This document shows, one piece after another, positions 8,753 to 17,555 of a stretch of 64,000 nucleotides of DNA. The translations under genes and the position numbers were made by a program. This DNA comes from Bacillus smithii. GTDB taxonomy: Bacteria > Bacillota > Bacilli > Bacillales > DSM-4216. The number at the start of each line of letters is the position of its first letter. Position 1 is the stretch's first letter. The DNA is taken from positions 600,001 to 664,000 of the forward strand of contig NZ_CP012024.1 in NCBI RefSeq assembly GCF_001050115.1. The letters are read 5' to 3'. Below the pieces are notes generated by a model. The model ran no database searches and was not told where the DNA came from. It saw only the letters and a list, made by a program, of their open reading frames with translations.

Positions 8753-9841
8753 TTTTTTTTCTACGCTGGAAGGAGACTGGTAAAGCGCTAGAATTAAATC
8801 GTCCATGATCATGCTCAGATAGCGGACTTGCCTTAATGTTGCAGCCACATTTCCTTGAATTTCGGCCGTTGCGACAATGGCAACTTCCAACAGTTCAGCT
8901 AGTTTTCGTTTATTTACTAGAAACGCATAGAGCAATTCATCTAAGTTCTCTAAACCGGCGCGAAAATCAGACTCAACAAGCCAAGAAGCGGCTTTTTTTC
9001 GAATCAGCCGATTGTTTTCCAAATATTCTTTAATAAGAAGCGTAGAAGATTCTCTCTCACAAAGTTTTAAGATGGCATGGAAATGGTCTTCATAATCCGT
9101 TTTTAATTTTTCAACAATAATGGCGGTTTGTTCTTCTTGGTCCAAATAAAATTTTTTGGCCTCTATGATATGCTTCACTTGAAATTGAGTGTGCAAAATC
9201 AAATAAATGGATGAAATAATAAACAAAATAATCACACAATACAGCACAAACGAAAATTTAGAATTCATTTGTTCTGTCAACATGGCAAAAACAGACAGGC
9301 AAATAAATAGAAATGTCAGCAGGGAATTAATGATAACGATCGCCCTAAACTGATGGTTTTGATTGTGCGTTTTTAAAAAGTGACGAAAGTCAGTCAAATG
9401 ATACTGATATCTTTTTAATAGATAGCTAATGGCCATGACGAATAAAAATGTAATCGTTCGAAGCAGAAACGGCAAATCAGAGAATGAAAATAATATTTTA
9501 AAGTAGTTAACAGTAGATATGGATTTTACCACTTCCGTTATTAATAGTTGAATGAAGGAATAAAACCCGTATCCCATGCTTGAAATGACAATCGTTTCAA
9601 GCGAGTTTACTTTATACAACCATTTCACCAAGCAAAGCAATAATAAAATTTGAACGGCGATAACAAAAACGGTCGCCAAAGGTGTGAATCTTAATAAAAG
9701 TGATGCGACGCTCATAATGACGGATAGAAAAAGAATCGGTTTTATATAAATGCGATAAGGATACCCTAAAAACACAACGGGAAACGTCAAAAGAGCAATC
9801 CATTCAAATAATGAGATAACCAATGTGAATAAGTAATCCAT
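8735..9841 (-). pseudogene. AgrC-like membrane receptor with degenerate kinase domain, truncated by IS
   Basis: The start at 9841 (MDYLFTLVISLFEW) has AGGAG eight bases upstream. About six or seven hydrophobic segments occupy residues 1-210, as in AgrC receptors, then a helical cytoplasmic part. The dimerisation helix reads YEDHFHAILKL where HPK10 kinases have an R-H-D-Y-x-N pattern, so the phospho-acceptor His seems lost. The usual LLDNAIEA becomes MDDLILALY, so the ATP-binding Asn is lost too. The last six codons (LRRNK and stop) come from IS sequence. It follows the soluble kinase by 40 bases. The degenerate motifs are my alignment by eye. Confidence 0.75.
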
Positions 9842-9881
9842 CGCGATGGCTCCTAACCGCAAGAATATTAGAATAATAATT

Positions 9882-10706
9882 TTAACTTTTGTGATATATT
9901 TGCTGGCTTTGTGGAATTTTGACTGTGACTTGGGCCCCTTTCGTCGGATGATTTTGGATATCCAAAGTTCCATTCAGCGTTTCAATAATCGTTTTGCAGA
10001 TTGGCAATCCGATGCCGGTTCCTTCATCCTTTGTTGTGTAAAATGGATAAAAAATCTGTTCGAGATGTTCGGGTGAAATTCCCGGACCGCTGTCAATGAT
10101 GAAGATCATCACGAATTTGTTTTCTTTTTTGGTGATAATCTCGATGGTGCCGTTTTCTTGTATTGCTTCCACTGCATTTTGGATCAAATTGATCAGCGCT
10201 CTCTCAAATCGACTGGCATTTCCGGTTATATACGTTTCATCCGCTAAATGAGAATGGAACTTTATATTCGAAGGAGCAGTTTGCAAGGAAAAAATATGGA
10301 CTATTTTTTCAATGCTATGTTTGACATCAATAATGGAAAGATTGTCTTGGTGCAAATAAGACTTTGACAGGCTAAGAAGCTCTTGAATAAGAGACTCCAT
10401 TCGCAGCGCTTCTTCTTTAATGATCGATGTATAGTGTACGGTATACGGGTCTGACTTGATGATTGGATTTTCTTCTAAAAACTGGGCAAAACCAATAATC
10501 GTTGTCAGTGGATTGCGTATTTCATGAGCAAAAAAAGCTGCCATACGTCCAATCGTTGCATGATCGTCTTCTGATTTCTTGGATACTTCGTCATTTGATT
10601 CTTTAGGATCTTTTTCGACCTCGACAGGAATGTGAGAGTCCTTTTTTTTCAGCCATTTTTGGATTAAATTGTTCATATATGAAGTAACACTCCTAAAAAG
10701 GCCCAT
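9882..10706 (-). CDS. Soluble sensor histidine kinase of sporulation-kinase type
   Basis: A 274-residue kinase without membrane segments or a recognisable sensor domain. Residues 1-50 are charged. The HisKA motif FFAHEIRNPLTTIIGFAQFL puts the phospho-acceptor at His61 and matches the signature seen in Bacillus kinases that feed Spo0F. The ATPase domain has NLIQNAVEAI (N box), DSGPGIS (G1), FYPFYTTKDEGTGIGL (F/G2) and a C-terminal GAQVTVKIP. It is the first gene of the agr-like operon, so it may be the catalytic partner of the receptor. No response regulator lies nearby, in keeping with an orphan kinase. Confidence 0.9.
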   Translation of the reverse strand: MGLFRSVTSYMNNLIQKWLKKKDSHIPVEVEKDPKESNDEVSKKSEDDHATIGRMAAFFAHEIRNPLTTIIGFAQFLEENPIIKSDPYTVHYTSIIKEEALRMESLIQELLSLSKSYLHQDNLSIIDVKHSIEKIVHIFSLQTAPSNIKFHSHLADETYITGNASRFERALINLIQNAVEAIQENGTIEIITKKENKFVMIFIIDSGPGISPEHLEQIFYPFYTTKDEGTGIGLPICKTIIETLNGTLDIQNHPTKGAQVTVKIPQSQQIYHKS

Positions 10707-11032
10707 CTATTTTCCTAAATCAACGTTAGGAAAATACAGGAATTTTATTCTTTGAATTCTACATGATTTGTCATGATTCCTTCTTTTCAATGAAAAAAAA
10801 TGGATCGCTGTCAAAATATTTTTCAGCATAAAATGACATCTTTTCATGGCTTTTCAAATTGAAGGAAGCAGATTTTGGTTGCATGTGAACGCTCTTCCTG
10901 AAAATAATTTTTGCGCCACCGAACTTCTTTTATTTTGAAAGGCATAATCGTTCCAAAGGCAAATAACCTCCCATGGCGTTTTCTGTTCAATCGAAGCCTT
11001 TTTGGGCGAAATAAGCATTGCTTGCAAAAGTA
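10707..11032. other. Gene-free stretch before the kinase operon
   Basis: About 325 bases with no supported gene. A 78-codon open frame on the minus strand has no ribosome site and no recognisable motif. The half nearest the kinase is AT-rich and should hold the agr-like operon promoter, but I see no box strong enough to mark. Confidence 0.4.
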
Positions 11033-11081
11033 AAGGGTCTACTCCTGTATTCCTTTTTATGGAAATGGAGAGCAGACCCTT
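11033..11081 (-). terminator. Terminator after the SteT-like gene
   Basis: The minus strand forms AAGGGTCT/AGACCCTT with further pairing of CTCC..TTCC with GGAA..GGAG inside, then TACTTTT. It lies 25 bases beyond the permease stop. Confidence 0.75.
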
Positions 11082-11105
11082 ATCATGCAAGCCATGAAAA
11101 AATGT

Positions 11106-12431
11106 TTATGGCTGCATGCGTCTTGTTAAATATTTATAAAGCGGAACTCCCGCTAAAGCGACGAGAATGGACAAGAAAGAATCTATCGGTTTGTCGACTA
11201 ATGTACTGCCGACAATATAAAGAGTTCCAACGATCGCCACGATAGGCGTCAGCGGATATAATGGCACTTTATACAAGCTGTTTTGTCGTCCGTCTTCTTT
11301 TTTCCGAATCAGAAAAACCGCGTAAAAAGCTAATCCGTAAAACAAGAAGACAACGAATATAGCGATATCGGACAGCCTGTCAGGATTGCCCACCAGCATA
11401 AATAAGATGGCTAAGACCGTTTCAAACAAGGAGGCATATAAAGGAGTTTGGAATTTAGGATGGACTTTGGACAACCATTTTGCGCCAGGAAATAATCGAT
11501 CTTCTGCCATAGCAAAAGAGATGCGTGGAAAAGTCATGATCTTTCCGTTCAGACAGCCAAAAATGGAAATCAATATTCCAATCGCAATTAATTTACCGCC
11601 GATATCTCCAAACAATATCGAAGCGGCAGTATGGGCAGCGTTCGGCCCTAACTCAACGATCTTGCTTGCCGGGAGAACGTGAAGGAGAGCGACATTCACT
11701 GAAAGATAAGCTATCATCACGGCGGCGATTCCCGTAATAATCGCTTTCGGAAGCGTTTTGGACGGATTTTTCATTTCACCGGCCATAAAACCGACATTCA
11801 TCCAGCCGTCATACGCCCAAAGGGTAGCTAAAACGGCGGCCCCCATACTGATCGATTGGCTGTTTCCGCTGCTCATTCCTGTAATATGACTATCTCCATG
11901 CCAAATTCCAAAAACGGCAATCATGGCGATAGGAACTAGCTTGGCCACTGTGAGGAGACTTTGAATGAAGCCACCTAAATTCGTACCTATTGCATTAAGG
12001 ATAAATAAAAATAGAACGGAAGAAACGCTGACGAAAAGTTTGCCGGTTTCCGACAAGCCGACCAGATCTGCCACGAGTGAACCGAAATATAATCCGAGGG
12101 CTCCAATAACCGCCGGTCCATAGATAATGGTTTGCATCCAACCGCATAAAAATCCCCAAAACTTTCCGTACACTTCTTCCAAATAAGCGTACAAGCCGCC
12201 GGTCTTAGGAATTTTTACACTGACTTCCGCAATCGTTAATCCACTTGCCAACGTAATGATACCGCCGATGATCCAAGCCCAAAGCGCCATTGTAGATCCG
12301 CCGGAAGAAGCAAGGACAATTCCCGGCTTCATAAAAATTCCTGAACCAATAACTGTTCCGATCACGATAGACGTTGCAACCACAAAACCGATATTTCTTT
12401 TTAGTTGAGTATTTTCCACGATGTTCACCAC
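11106..12431 (-). CDS. steT: SteT-like serine/threonine exchanger (APC family)
   Basis: A 441-residue, 12-segment transporter of the LAT-like branch of the APC superfamily. TM1 carries SIVIGTVIGSGIFMKPG, followed by IPKTGGLYAYLEEVYG, WAYDGWMNVGFMAGEMKNP and SIFGCLNGKIMTFPR. These match the Bacillus subtilis serine/threonine exchanger SteT closely from memory. It should swap amino acids across the membrane. The start is uncertain: the frame opens with GTG GTG and I see no clear Shine-Dalgarno site; a later in-frame GTG is possible. Transcribed alone, with its own terminator. Confidence 0.82.
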   Translation of the reverse strand: MVNIVENTQLKRNIGFVVATSIVIGTVIGSGIFMKPGIVLASSGGSTMALWAWIIGGIITLASGLTIAEVSVKIPKTGGLYAYLEEVYGKFWGFLCGWMQTIIYGPAVIGALGLYFGSLVADLVGLSETGKLFVSVSSVLFLFILNAIGTNLGGFIQSLLTVAKLVPIAMIAVFGIWHGDSHITGMSSGNSQSISMGAAVLATLWAYDGWMNVGFMAGEMKNPSKTLPKAIITGIAAVMIAYLSVNVALLHVLPASKIVELGPNAAHTAASILFGDIGGKLIAIGILISIFGCLNGKIMTFPRISFAMAEDRLFPGAKWLSKVHPKFQTPLYASLFETVLAILFMLVGNPDRLSDIAIFVVFLFYGLAFYAVFLIRKKEDGRQNSLYKVPLYPLTPIVAIVGTLYIVGSTLVDKPIDSFLSILVALAGVPLYKYLTRRMQP

Positions 12432-12723
12432 GCAAGGACAAATGTATTTTTATGACGGTTTTTGTTGATTATACCACGAAATAGTATGAATTCTTTTTAT
12501 TTGAAAATTTAAATTTTTATATGTAATGCACAATATTTAATGAATTGGACATTTTGGAAATATAGTATCATTCGATTTTCTCGATGGTTGATTATTAAAC
12601 GAAAGACCAATTGGTTTAGGGATTTGAGAAGTCAGGAAAGATAAAACAAATCGTGGAAACATCATGTCAGTGAAAGGTTTTCACTATTTTATGGCGGGGT
12701 CTATCAGCGAATGATTGTAAGAG
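12432..12723. other. Intergenic region, AT-rich
   Basis: Holds the probable steT promoter region nearest 12432-12560, which is very AT-rich. No gene, repeat or known RNA element was recognised. Confidence 0.4.
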
Positions 12724-12772
12724 GATCGACTGCTATTTTGTTATCTGTCAAACAAAATAGCAGTTGTTGATC
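12724..12772 (-). terminator. Terminator after the AhpD-like gene
   Basis: A long hairpin: GATC and ACTGCTATTTTG pair with CAAAATAGCAGT and GATC around a short loop. It is immediately downstream of the minus-strand gene at 12784. Confidence 0.75.
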
Positions 12773-12783
12773 CATTTGGCTGA

Positions 12784-13194
12784 TTACGGTTTTAATCCTA
12801 GAGCAGCTCCAAACCATTGAGAAGCGATCGTAAAGCAAATGTATGCGCATAGTTCACTGATTTGTTGCTCCGTAAAGGTAGTTTTCAACAGTTGAACAGT
12901 AGAATTTCCGGGCGAACCGTTCGTTTTCAACATGACTTCCGCGAAAGCGGCAGCAAGACTTGTAGATTCATCCAACTTTGATAAATCGGGCTTTCCTTTC
13001 GCTTTGCAATATTCACATTGGTTTTGCTGCGCCAATGATCTTCTGATTTGTTCCTTTAAATCAGCTGAAAGTAATGAATCTTCCGAAAGCACGTTGCTTA
13101 GTGCGTTCCATTTTTCTAATATTTCCTTATTGTGTCCTAACAACTGTTGAAAGGGGGTTTCCCCATTTTTTGAAAATGAAATTCTGGCTTCCAT
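12784..13194 (-). CDS. Carboxymuconolactone decarboxylase/AhpD-like protein
   Basis: A 136-residue protein of the AhpD-like fold. It has a CxxC pair in QNQCEYCKAKG, the redox motif of AhpD-type proteins, within the helix that precedes the conserved AAAFAEVMLKT region; the usual downstream His of the proton relay is not obvious. It likely acts in peroxide or thiol redox chemistry; the substrate is unknown. It is divergent from the Lrp-type regulator, with about 115 bases between them. Confidence 0.75.
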   Translation of the reverse strand: MEARISFSKNGETPFQQLLGHNKEILEKWNALSNVLSEDSLLSADLKEQIRRSLAQQNQCEYCKAKGKPDLSKLDESTSLAAAFAEVMLKTNGSPGNSTVQLLKTTFTEQQISELCAYICFTIASQWFGAALGLKP

Positions 13195-13310
13195 ATTCTC
13201 ACTCCTTTTCTTTTATTATAAAATGTGGATATTGAATTACCATTTCAAATATAATGAAAATAAAAATAATATATTTTATATGAAATGAATTTTAAAAGGA
13301 TGGTTTGTAA

Positions 13311-13775
13311 ATGAAAATAGACGAAATCGATATACGAATTTTGCAGGAATTGAAGAAAAATGCACGGTTGTCGATGAGAGAACTAGGCAAAAAAATAAAC
13401 CTTTCCCCTCCGTCCGTAGCAGAGCGGGTAAGACGATTGGAAGATCAAGGTGTCATTGAAGGATATACGGTTTCCATTAATCGAAAAAAATTAGGGTTTG
13501 CGATCGATTGTTTGATAGAAGTATCGATTAAAAATGGCGAATATCAACGTTTTCAGCAATATATTGAGAGTCATCCTCGGATGGTGTTTTGTTATCGAAT
13601 TACCGGGGAATCTTGTTATATGGTCAAGCTGTCTGTCGTGAGTTTAAAGGAAATCGAAGATTTTATTAATGAGGTATGTACTTTTGCTAAAACCGTTTCC
13701 CATATCGTGATTTCGGAAGTGAAGCCCCAACCTGATGCAGAGTGGCAGCTGCCTATTTTACAAAATGAAAAATAG
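13311..13775 (+). CDS. Lrp/AsnC family transcriptional regulator
   Basis: 154 residues: an N-terminal helix-turn-helix (IDIRILQELKKNARLSMREL, then LSPPSVAERVRRLEDQGVI) and a C-terminal ligand-binding RAM domain with CYRITGESCYMVKLSV. Regulators of this type sense amino acids. It sits between the SteT-like and AhpD-like genes and pxpBCA, any of which could be targets. It resembles LrpC of Bacillus in size. AAAAGGATGG precedes the ATG. Confidence 0.92.
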   Translation: MKIDEIDIRILQELKKNARLSMRELGKKINLSPPSVAERVRRLEDQGVIEGYTVSINRKKLGFAIDCLIEVSIKNGEYQRFQQYIESHPRMVFCYRITGESCYMVKLSVVSLKEIEDFINEVCTFAKTVSHIVISEVKPQPDAEWQLPILQNEK

Positions 13776-14082
13776 AAAGGCGGGGATTTGGCTTTATTTT
13801 GAATCATTTTTGCCTTGGGGAAAAGGGGAATGCTTGCTGTCAATTTTTTAATAAACAGAATTATCGAATAAATATGCCTGTTGTTATTTTAAAGATATTT
13901 AGAAATAATTTTTATTTAGTATAATGAAATAGGATAGGACAATATTCAAGCTGAATCAGGGGTGTTAATGTGATACAAGCTATGAAAAATCAGAGTAATC
14001 TGCGCCCCTGTCTTTATATTGGTTCATCAGTGCCGAGATAAAGACCACGTTAATTTCTTATTTTTAAAAGAAGGGTGCAACG
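13776..14082 (+). promoter_or_regulatory. Upstream region of pxpBCA with a candidate -10 box
   Basis: The 307-base gap holds TATAAT at 13920-13925 in an AT-rich tract; no good -35 box was found at the usual distance. A short stem GTCTTTAT/ATAAAGAC lies about 14010-14043 in the presumed leader. No known riboswitch was recognised. Confidence 0.4.
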
Positions 14083-14808
14083 ATGATGGATGCAGTTTTT
14101 ACTCCACTTGGAGATTCAGCCGTGACGATTGATTTCGGAGAAGGAATCTCATTAGAGAAAAACCGAAAAATTTTGAATCTGGCAAACGCCATAAATGAGA
14201 AGCCGTTTCATGGATTTTTAGAGGCCGTTCCTGCATATACAACTTTAACGGTTTTTTACAATCCGGTTGAAGTGGGCGGGAATGATCCGTATGAGCAGGT
14301 TTGCCAACAATTGAAGGAGCGAATGAATCATGGGATCCAGTATAAGATTCCGAAAAGAAAAGTGTGCATTCCCGTTTGTTATGATGAGGAATTTGGTCTT
14401 GATTTAGAAGAAGTGGCCAAATCAAACGGCTTATCAGTCGAAAAAGTGATTGAAATTCATTCATCCGCCAGCTATCACGTTTATTTTCTTGGCTTTGCCC
14501 CAGGGTTTCCTTTTTTGGGAGGAATGGATCCATCCATCGCGACTCCAAGAAAAAAATCACCCCGACTGAAAGTTCCGGCAGGTTCGGTTGGAATTGCCGG
14601 ATATCAAACAGGGATTTATCCGATAGAAACACCTGGAGGCTGGCAGATAATAGGCAGAACTCCAATTTCTTTATTTCATCCTGATCGAAATCCGCCCACC
14701 TTTTTGCTTCCGGGTGATGAGATTCGATTTGTTCCGATTACAAAAGACGTTTATGAAAATTGGGAGGATCAAACATGGGAATTCACGTCACAAAAGGAGG
14801 AATGTTAA
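14083..14808 (+). CDS. pxpB: 5-oxoprolinase subunit PxpB
   Basis: 241 residues of the allophanate hydrolase subunit 1 (KipI/PxpB) family: TPLGDSAVTIDFG at the start, then HVYFLGFAPGFPFLGGMDP, SPRLKVPAGSVGIAG, TGIYPIETPGGWQIIGRTP and the C-terminal PGDEIRFVPI. With PxpC and PxpA it hydrolyses 5-oxoproline to glutamate using ATP. The 3' end overlaps pxpC. The Bacillus KipI homologue also inhibits kinase KinA, so a sporulation link is possible but not shown. Confidence 0.95.
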   Translation: MMDAVFTPLGDSAVTIDFGEGISLEKNRKILNLANAINEKPFHGFLEAVPAYTTLTVFYNPVEVGGNDPYEQVCQQLKERMNHGIQYKIPKRKVCIPVCYDEEFGLDLEEVAKSNGLSVEKVIEIHSSASYHVYFLGFAPGFPFLGGMDPSIATPRKKSPRLKVPAGSVGIAGYQTGIYPIETPGGWQIIGRTPISLFHPDRNPPTFLLPGDEIRFVPITKDVYENWEDQTWEFTSQKEEC

Positions 14809-15746
14809 CGGTTGTTCAGGATTTGGGGCGATTCGGATACCAGTCCTACGGTTTTATTGTAAGCGGCGCCATGGATGCTTTTGCCATGAAAATAGCGAAT
14901 ATCACGGTAGGGAATCCTGAAAACGAAGCGGTATTAGAAATGAATTTCGTCGGACCGACATTGCTGTTTGAGGAAGATATGGTGATCAGTTTATTTGGTG
15001 CGGATATGTTGCCTGAAAAAAATGGAGAGGCGATTGCACACGGTAAACCGATCTCTGTGAAAAAAGGAGATGTTCTTCGGTTCCATGCGGCGGTGAAAGG
15101 AAGCCGCTGCTATTTAGCCGTAAAAGGGGGATTTGATCTTCCCCCTGTTTTAAACAGCAAAAGTACTCATTTAAGCGCAAAAATTGGCGGGTTTCATGGA
15201 AGAAAACTCGAGTCCGGGGACAGGATTCCGATTCGACAGCCCAGCCGGATCCTTCCTGTTTCTTGGGGGATTGGAAACAGCTATCGCCATTATATAGGAA
15301 CGGAAGACCATACGATTCGATTTGTGAAAGGCCGACAATATGATTGGTTTACGGAAGAAGCGATTTCCCGATTTCAATCCGAGACGTTTCAAATTACTCC
15401 TCAGTCGGATCGAATGGGATATCGTTTAGAAGGACCTTCCTTAAGTTTGAAGAAAAACAAGGAATTAATCACAGAGGGAGCAACGTTTGGCTCCATACAA
15501 GTGCCTCCGAACGGTCAGCCCATTATCTTGATGGCCGACAGACAACCAACGGGCGGCTATCCAAAGATTGGCCAGGTGATTCAGGCGGATTTGCCGAAAC
15601 TGAGTCAAATGCGGCCCGGAGATACGATCCAATTTCAGGAGATTAGCTTGAAAGAAGCGCAGCAAATACTGATCCAAGTCCATCGAGAGCTTGCGTATTT
15701 AAAAGCGGCTGTCAAATTAAAATGGAGGGATGTTGCCTATGTTTAA
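14775..15746 (+). CDS. pxpC: 5-oxoprolinase subunit PxpC
   Basis: About 323 residues of the biotin-dependent carboxyltransferase/allophanate hydrolase subunit 2 (KipA) family: [54 protein letters not shown] and [19 protein letters not shown]. The start at 14775 has GGGAGG seven bases upstream, inside pxpB. The end overlaps pxpA by 8 bases, so the three subunits are translationally coupled. Confidence 0.95.
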   Translation: MGIHVTKGGMLTVVQDLGRFGYQSYGFIVSGAMDAFAMKIANITVGNPENEAVLEMNFVGPTLLFEEDMVISLFGADMLPEKNGEAIAHGKPISVKKGDVLRFHAAVKGSRCYLAVKGGFDLPPVLNSKSTHLSAKIGGFHGRKLESGDRIPIRQPSRILPVSWGIGNSYRHYIGTEDHTIRFVKGRQYDWFTEEAISRFQSETFQITPQSDRMGYRLEGPSLSLKKNKELITEGATFGSIQVPPNGQPIILMADRQPTGGYPKIGQVIQADLPKLSQMRPGDTIQFQEISLKEAQQILIQVHRELAYLKAAVKLKWRDVAYV

Positions 15747-16494
15747 AGTGGATCTCAATTGTGATATGGGAGAAAGTTTTGGTCGGTATACTCTTGGCAA
15801 TGACAAAGAAATGATGGCTTATATCTCCTCGGCCAACATTGCCTGCGGTTTTCATGCGGGCGATCCGAACATCATGGATCAAACCGTAAAGCTGGCATTA
15901 GAGCACGACGTAAGTATTGGCGCCCATCCCGGTTTATTGGATTTACACGGCTTCGGCCGAAGAAATACCCAGATTACCCCTGAAGAGGCTTATCAGCTGG
16001 TTGTCTATCAAGTGGGTGCATTGCAAGGATTCGTTCAAGCGAATGGTGGAAAACTCCATCATGTGAAACCGCATGGTGCGCTCTATAATATGGCCGCCGT
16101 CCATAAAGAACTGGCGGATGCTATTGCCTTGGCTGTTTACCGGATCGATCCTGAAATCGTATTGTATGGACTTTCCAACAGTGAATTGACGAAAGCAGGT
16201 GAAGCGATCGGTCTTAAAGTCGCGCATGAAGTGTTTGCTGATCGCACTTATCAAAAAGATGGAACATTAACGCCGAGAAACATGCCGAATGCTTTGATTA
16301 CGAGTGAAGAAGCCGCCATCCGACAAGTAGTGAAAATGGTAAAAGAACAAAAAGTGGCCACAGCCGATCAACATGAAATCAGGATTCAAGCAGATACGAT
16401 TTGCCTCCATGGAGACGGACGGAATGCTCTTTTATTTGCCAAGCGTATTCATGAAATATTTCAAGCAGAAGGAATTAAAATCGAGACCGTCTAG
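15739..16494 (+). CDS. pxpA: 5-oxoprolinase subunit PxpA (LamB/YcsF)
   Basis: About 251 residues, opening with [20 protein letters not shown], the signature of LamB/YcsF proteins, then [48 protein letters not shown] and [13 protein letters not shown]. The start at 15739 follows GGAGGG by nine bases; an ATG nine bases earlier is too close to the site. In Bacillus the order is usually pxpA first; here it is B-C-A. Confidence 0.95.
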   Translation: MFKVDLNCDMGESFGRYTLGNDKEMMAYISSANIACGFHAGDPNIMDQTVKLALEHDVSIGAHPGLLDLHGFGRRNTQITPEEAYQLVVYQVGALQGFVQANGGKLHHVKPHGALYNMAAVHKELADAIALAVYRIDPEIVLYGLSNSELTKAGEAIGLKVAHEVFADRTYQKDGTLTPRNMPNALITSEEAAIRQVVKMVKEQKVATADQHEIRIQADTICLHGDGRNALLFAKRIHEIFQAEGIKIETV

Positions 16495-16630
16495 AATTCG
16501 ATAAAGGAAGAAAAGAGAATGGCGCCTTTACCGAGACAAAAAAGAAAAAGGATTAATCGTTTCCGCTTTTTAGCCCGTTTGTGATAGAAGAATCAATAGC
16601 AACACCGTACCGAAGCTCTTCTTAAACTTT

Positions 16631-16666
16631 CAGGCTGGTCCCACTGTTGTACCGGTGGACCAGCCT
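16631..16666 (-). terminator. Strong hairpin after the small minus-strand gene
   Basis: CAGGCTGGTCC pairs with GGACCAGCCTG, with CAC/GTG continuing the helix. The T run on either side is poor. It lies between convergent pxpA and the small gene at 16682, so it may serve both. Confidence 0.55.
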
Positions 16667-16681
16667 GGTGAATTCAAGAGT

Positions 16682-16834
16682 TTACCAGCGGTGTGCTTTC
16701 GCGTTTCTTCTTAAAATAAAATTGGTTTTTGACATTTCAGTATGCCCGTTCACTTGTGATTTGGAGCGTTTCGGTCTTGTCCAATTGTGGTGAAAAAGTT
16801 CTGAGTGCGGATCAAGCTGATCTTTATAACTCAT
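16682..16834 (-). CDS. Small conserved-type protein, 50 residues, YpzG-like
   Basis: MSYKDQLDPHSELFHHNW opens the product, which continues with RPKRSKSQVNGHTE and ends in AKAHRW. It is hydrophilic and basic. GAGGTG precedes the ATG at the right spacing. The pattern recalls the short YpzG-like proteins of Bacillus species, from memory and not checked. Function unknown. Confidence 0.65.
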   Translation of the reverse strand: MSYKDQLDPHSELFHHNWTRPKRSKSQVNGHTEMSKTNFILRRNAKAHRW

Positions 16835-17555
16835 CTTATCACCTCTTTGAAAGGATAGGCGATATTCAACGAGGAATATCATATATAGGTTTTGTAACAT
16901 CGAAAGAAATATTCTTTCGATGAAGCATTAGTGCTTTTCCAATTTTCCCAAAATAAAATAAGAGGAAGGAAAAACGTACTGTTTGCCGATAGCGCCGTCA
17001 AAAGATGCTCAGCGGCTAAAGCCATTGATAAGGAATGAAAAACTTGTAAGATTTTGTGACATGTAATACAATAAAGAAAAAATAAAAAATTCTAATAATT
17101 AAAATAAAACAAAAGGAGGATATGTTGAAAATGATGGATTATGGCAATAGTTGGGAAAATTTTTCGATAACATAGGTGTTTTCATTTCAAAGATCGAGGA
17201 AAGGGCAAGTAGAGGGGCTTTCACCGGATATTTCTGTTTTATATTTAAGGAATTTTCAGATTCTTTTCAAAATGGTTCTGGTTTTGTTGAATTTTATTGT
17301 ATAATAGTAAGAAATAGCATGAGTGGTGGAGTGAAGGAAGAGTGTGAAACAGGAAAGTCTTCCTAAAACTCTTTTTTTGTTTGCTGAAAATAATTTTTCG
17401 GCGGACAAGCCCCCTTTATTTGCATATCACTTGTTCTCTTGCCATTCTGTCCAATCGGCAGTGTAGCTGAGGCGAAAAACGTTCTTTAAGGAACAGGAAA
17501 AACAAAACTTTCCATTACACGGAAGCAGTGCGTATGAAAAGAAAGGATGAAACAA
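16835..17555 (+). other. Gene-poor stretch with a stray ribosome site
   Basis: No full gene. AAAGGAGG at 17112-17119 is followed by a frame of only about 16 codons (TTG AAA ATG ATG GAT TAT ...) that stops at about 17175. It may be a leader peptide or the start of a decayed gene. Next come a TATAAT at 17300-17305 and a terminator at 17329-17378. The last 170 bases lead into the AapA-like permease. Confidence 0.4.
17329..17378 (+). terminator. Intrinsic terminator in the leader of the AapA-like gene
   Basis: GAGT and AGGAAGA pair with TCTTCCT and ACTC around a 16-nt loop and are followed by seven Ts. It lies 180 bases ahead of the permease start and 24 bases after a TATAAT box, so it could end a very short RNA or attenuate the permease. 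No known riboswitch aptamer was recognised next to it. Confidence 0.7.

Noticed and set aside
10854-11090. 78-codon minus-strand frame
   Set aside because: No ribosome site, no family motif, and it runs through a terminator hairpin.
16980-17060. tRNA or T-box leader before the AapA-like gene
   Set aside because: No cloverleaf and no T-box sequence (TGGNACCGCG) could be found.
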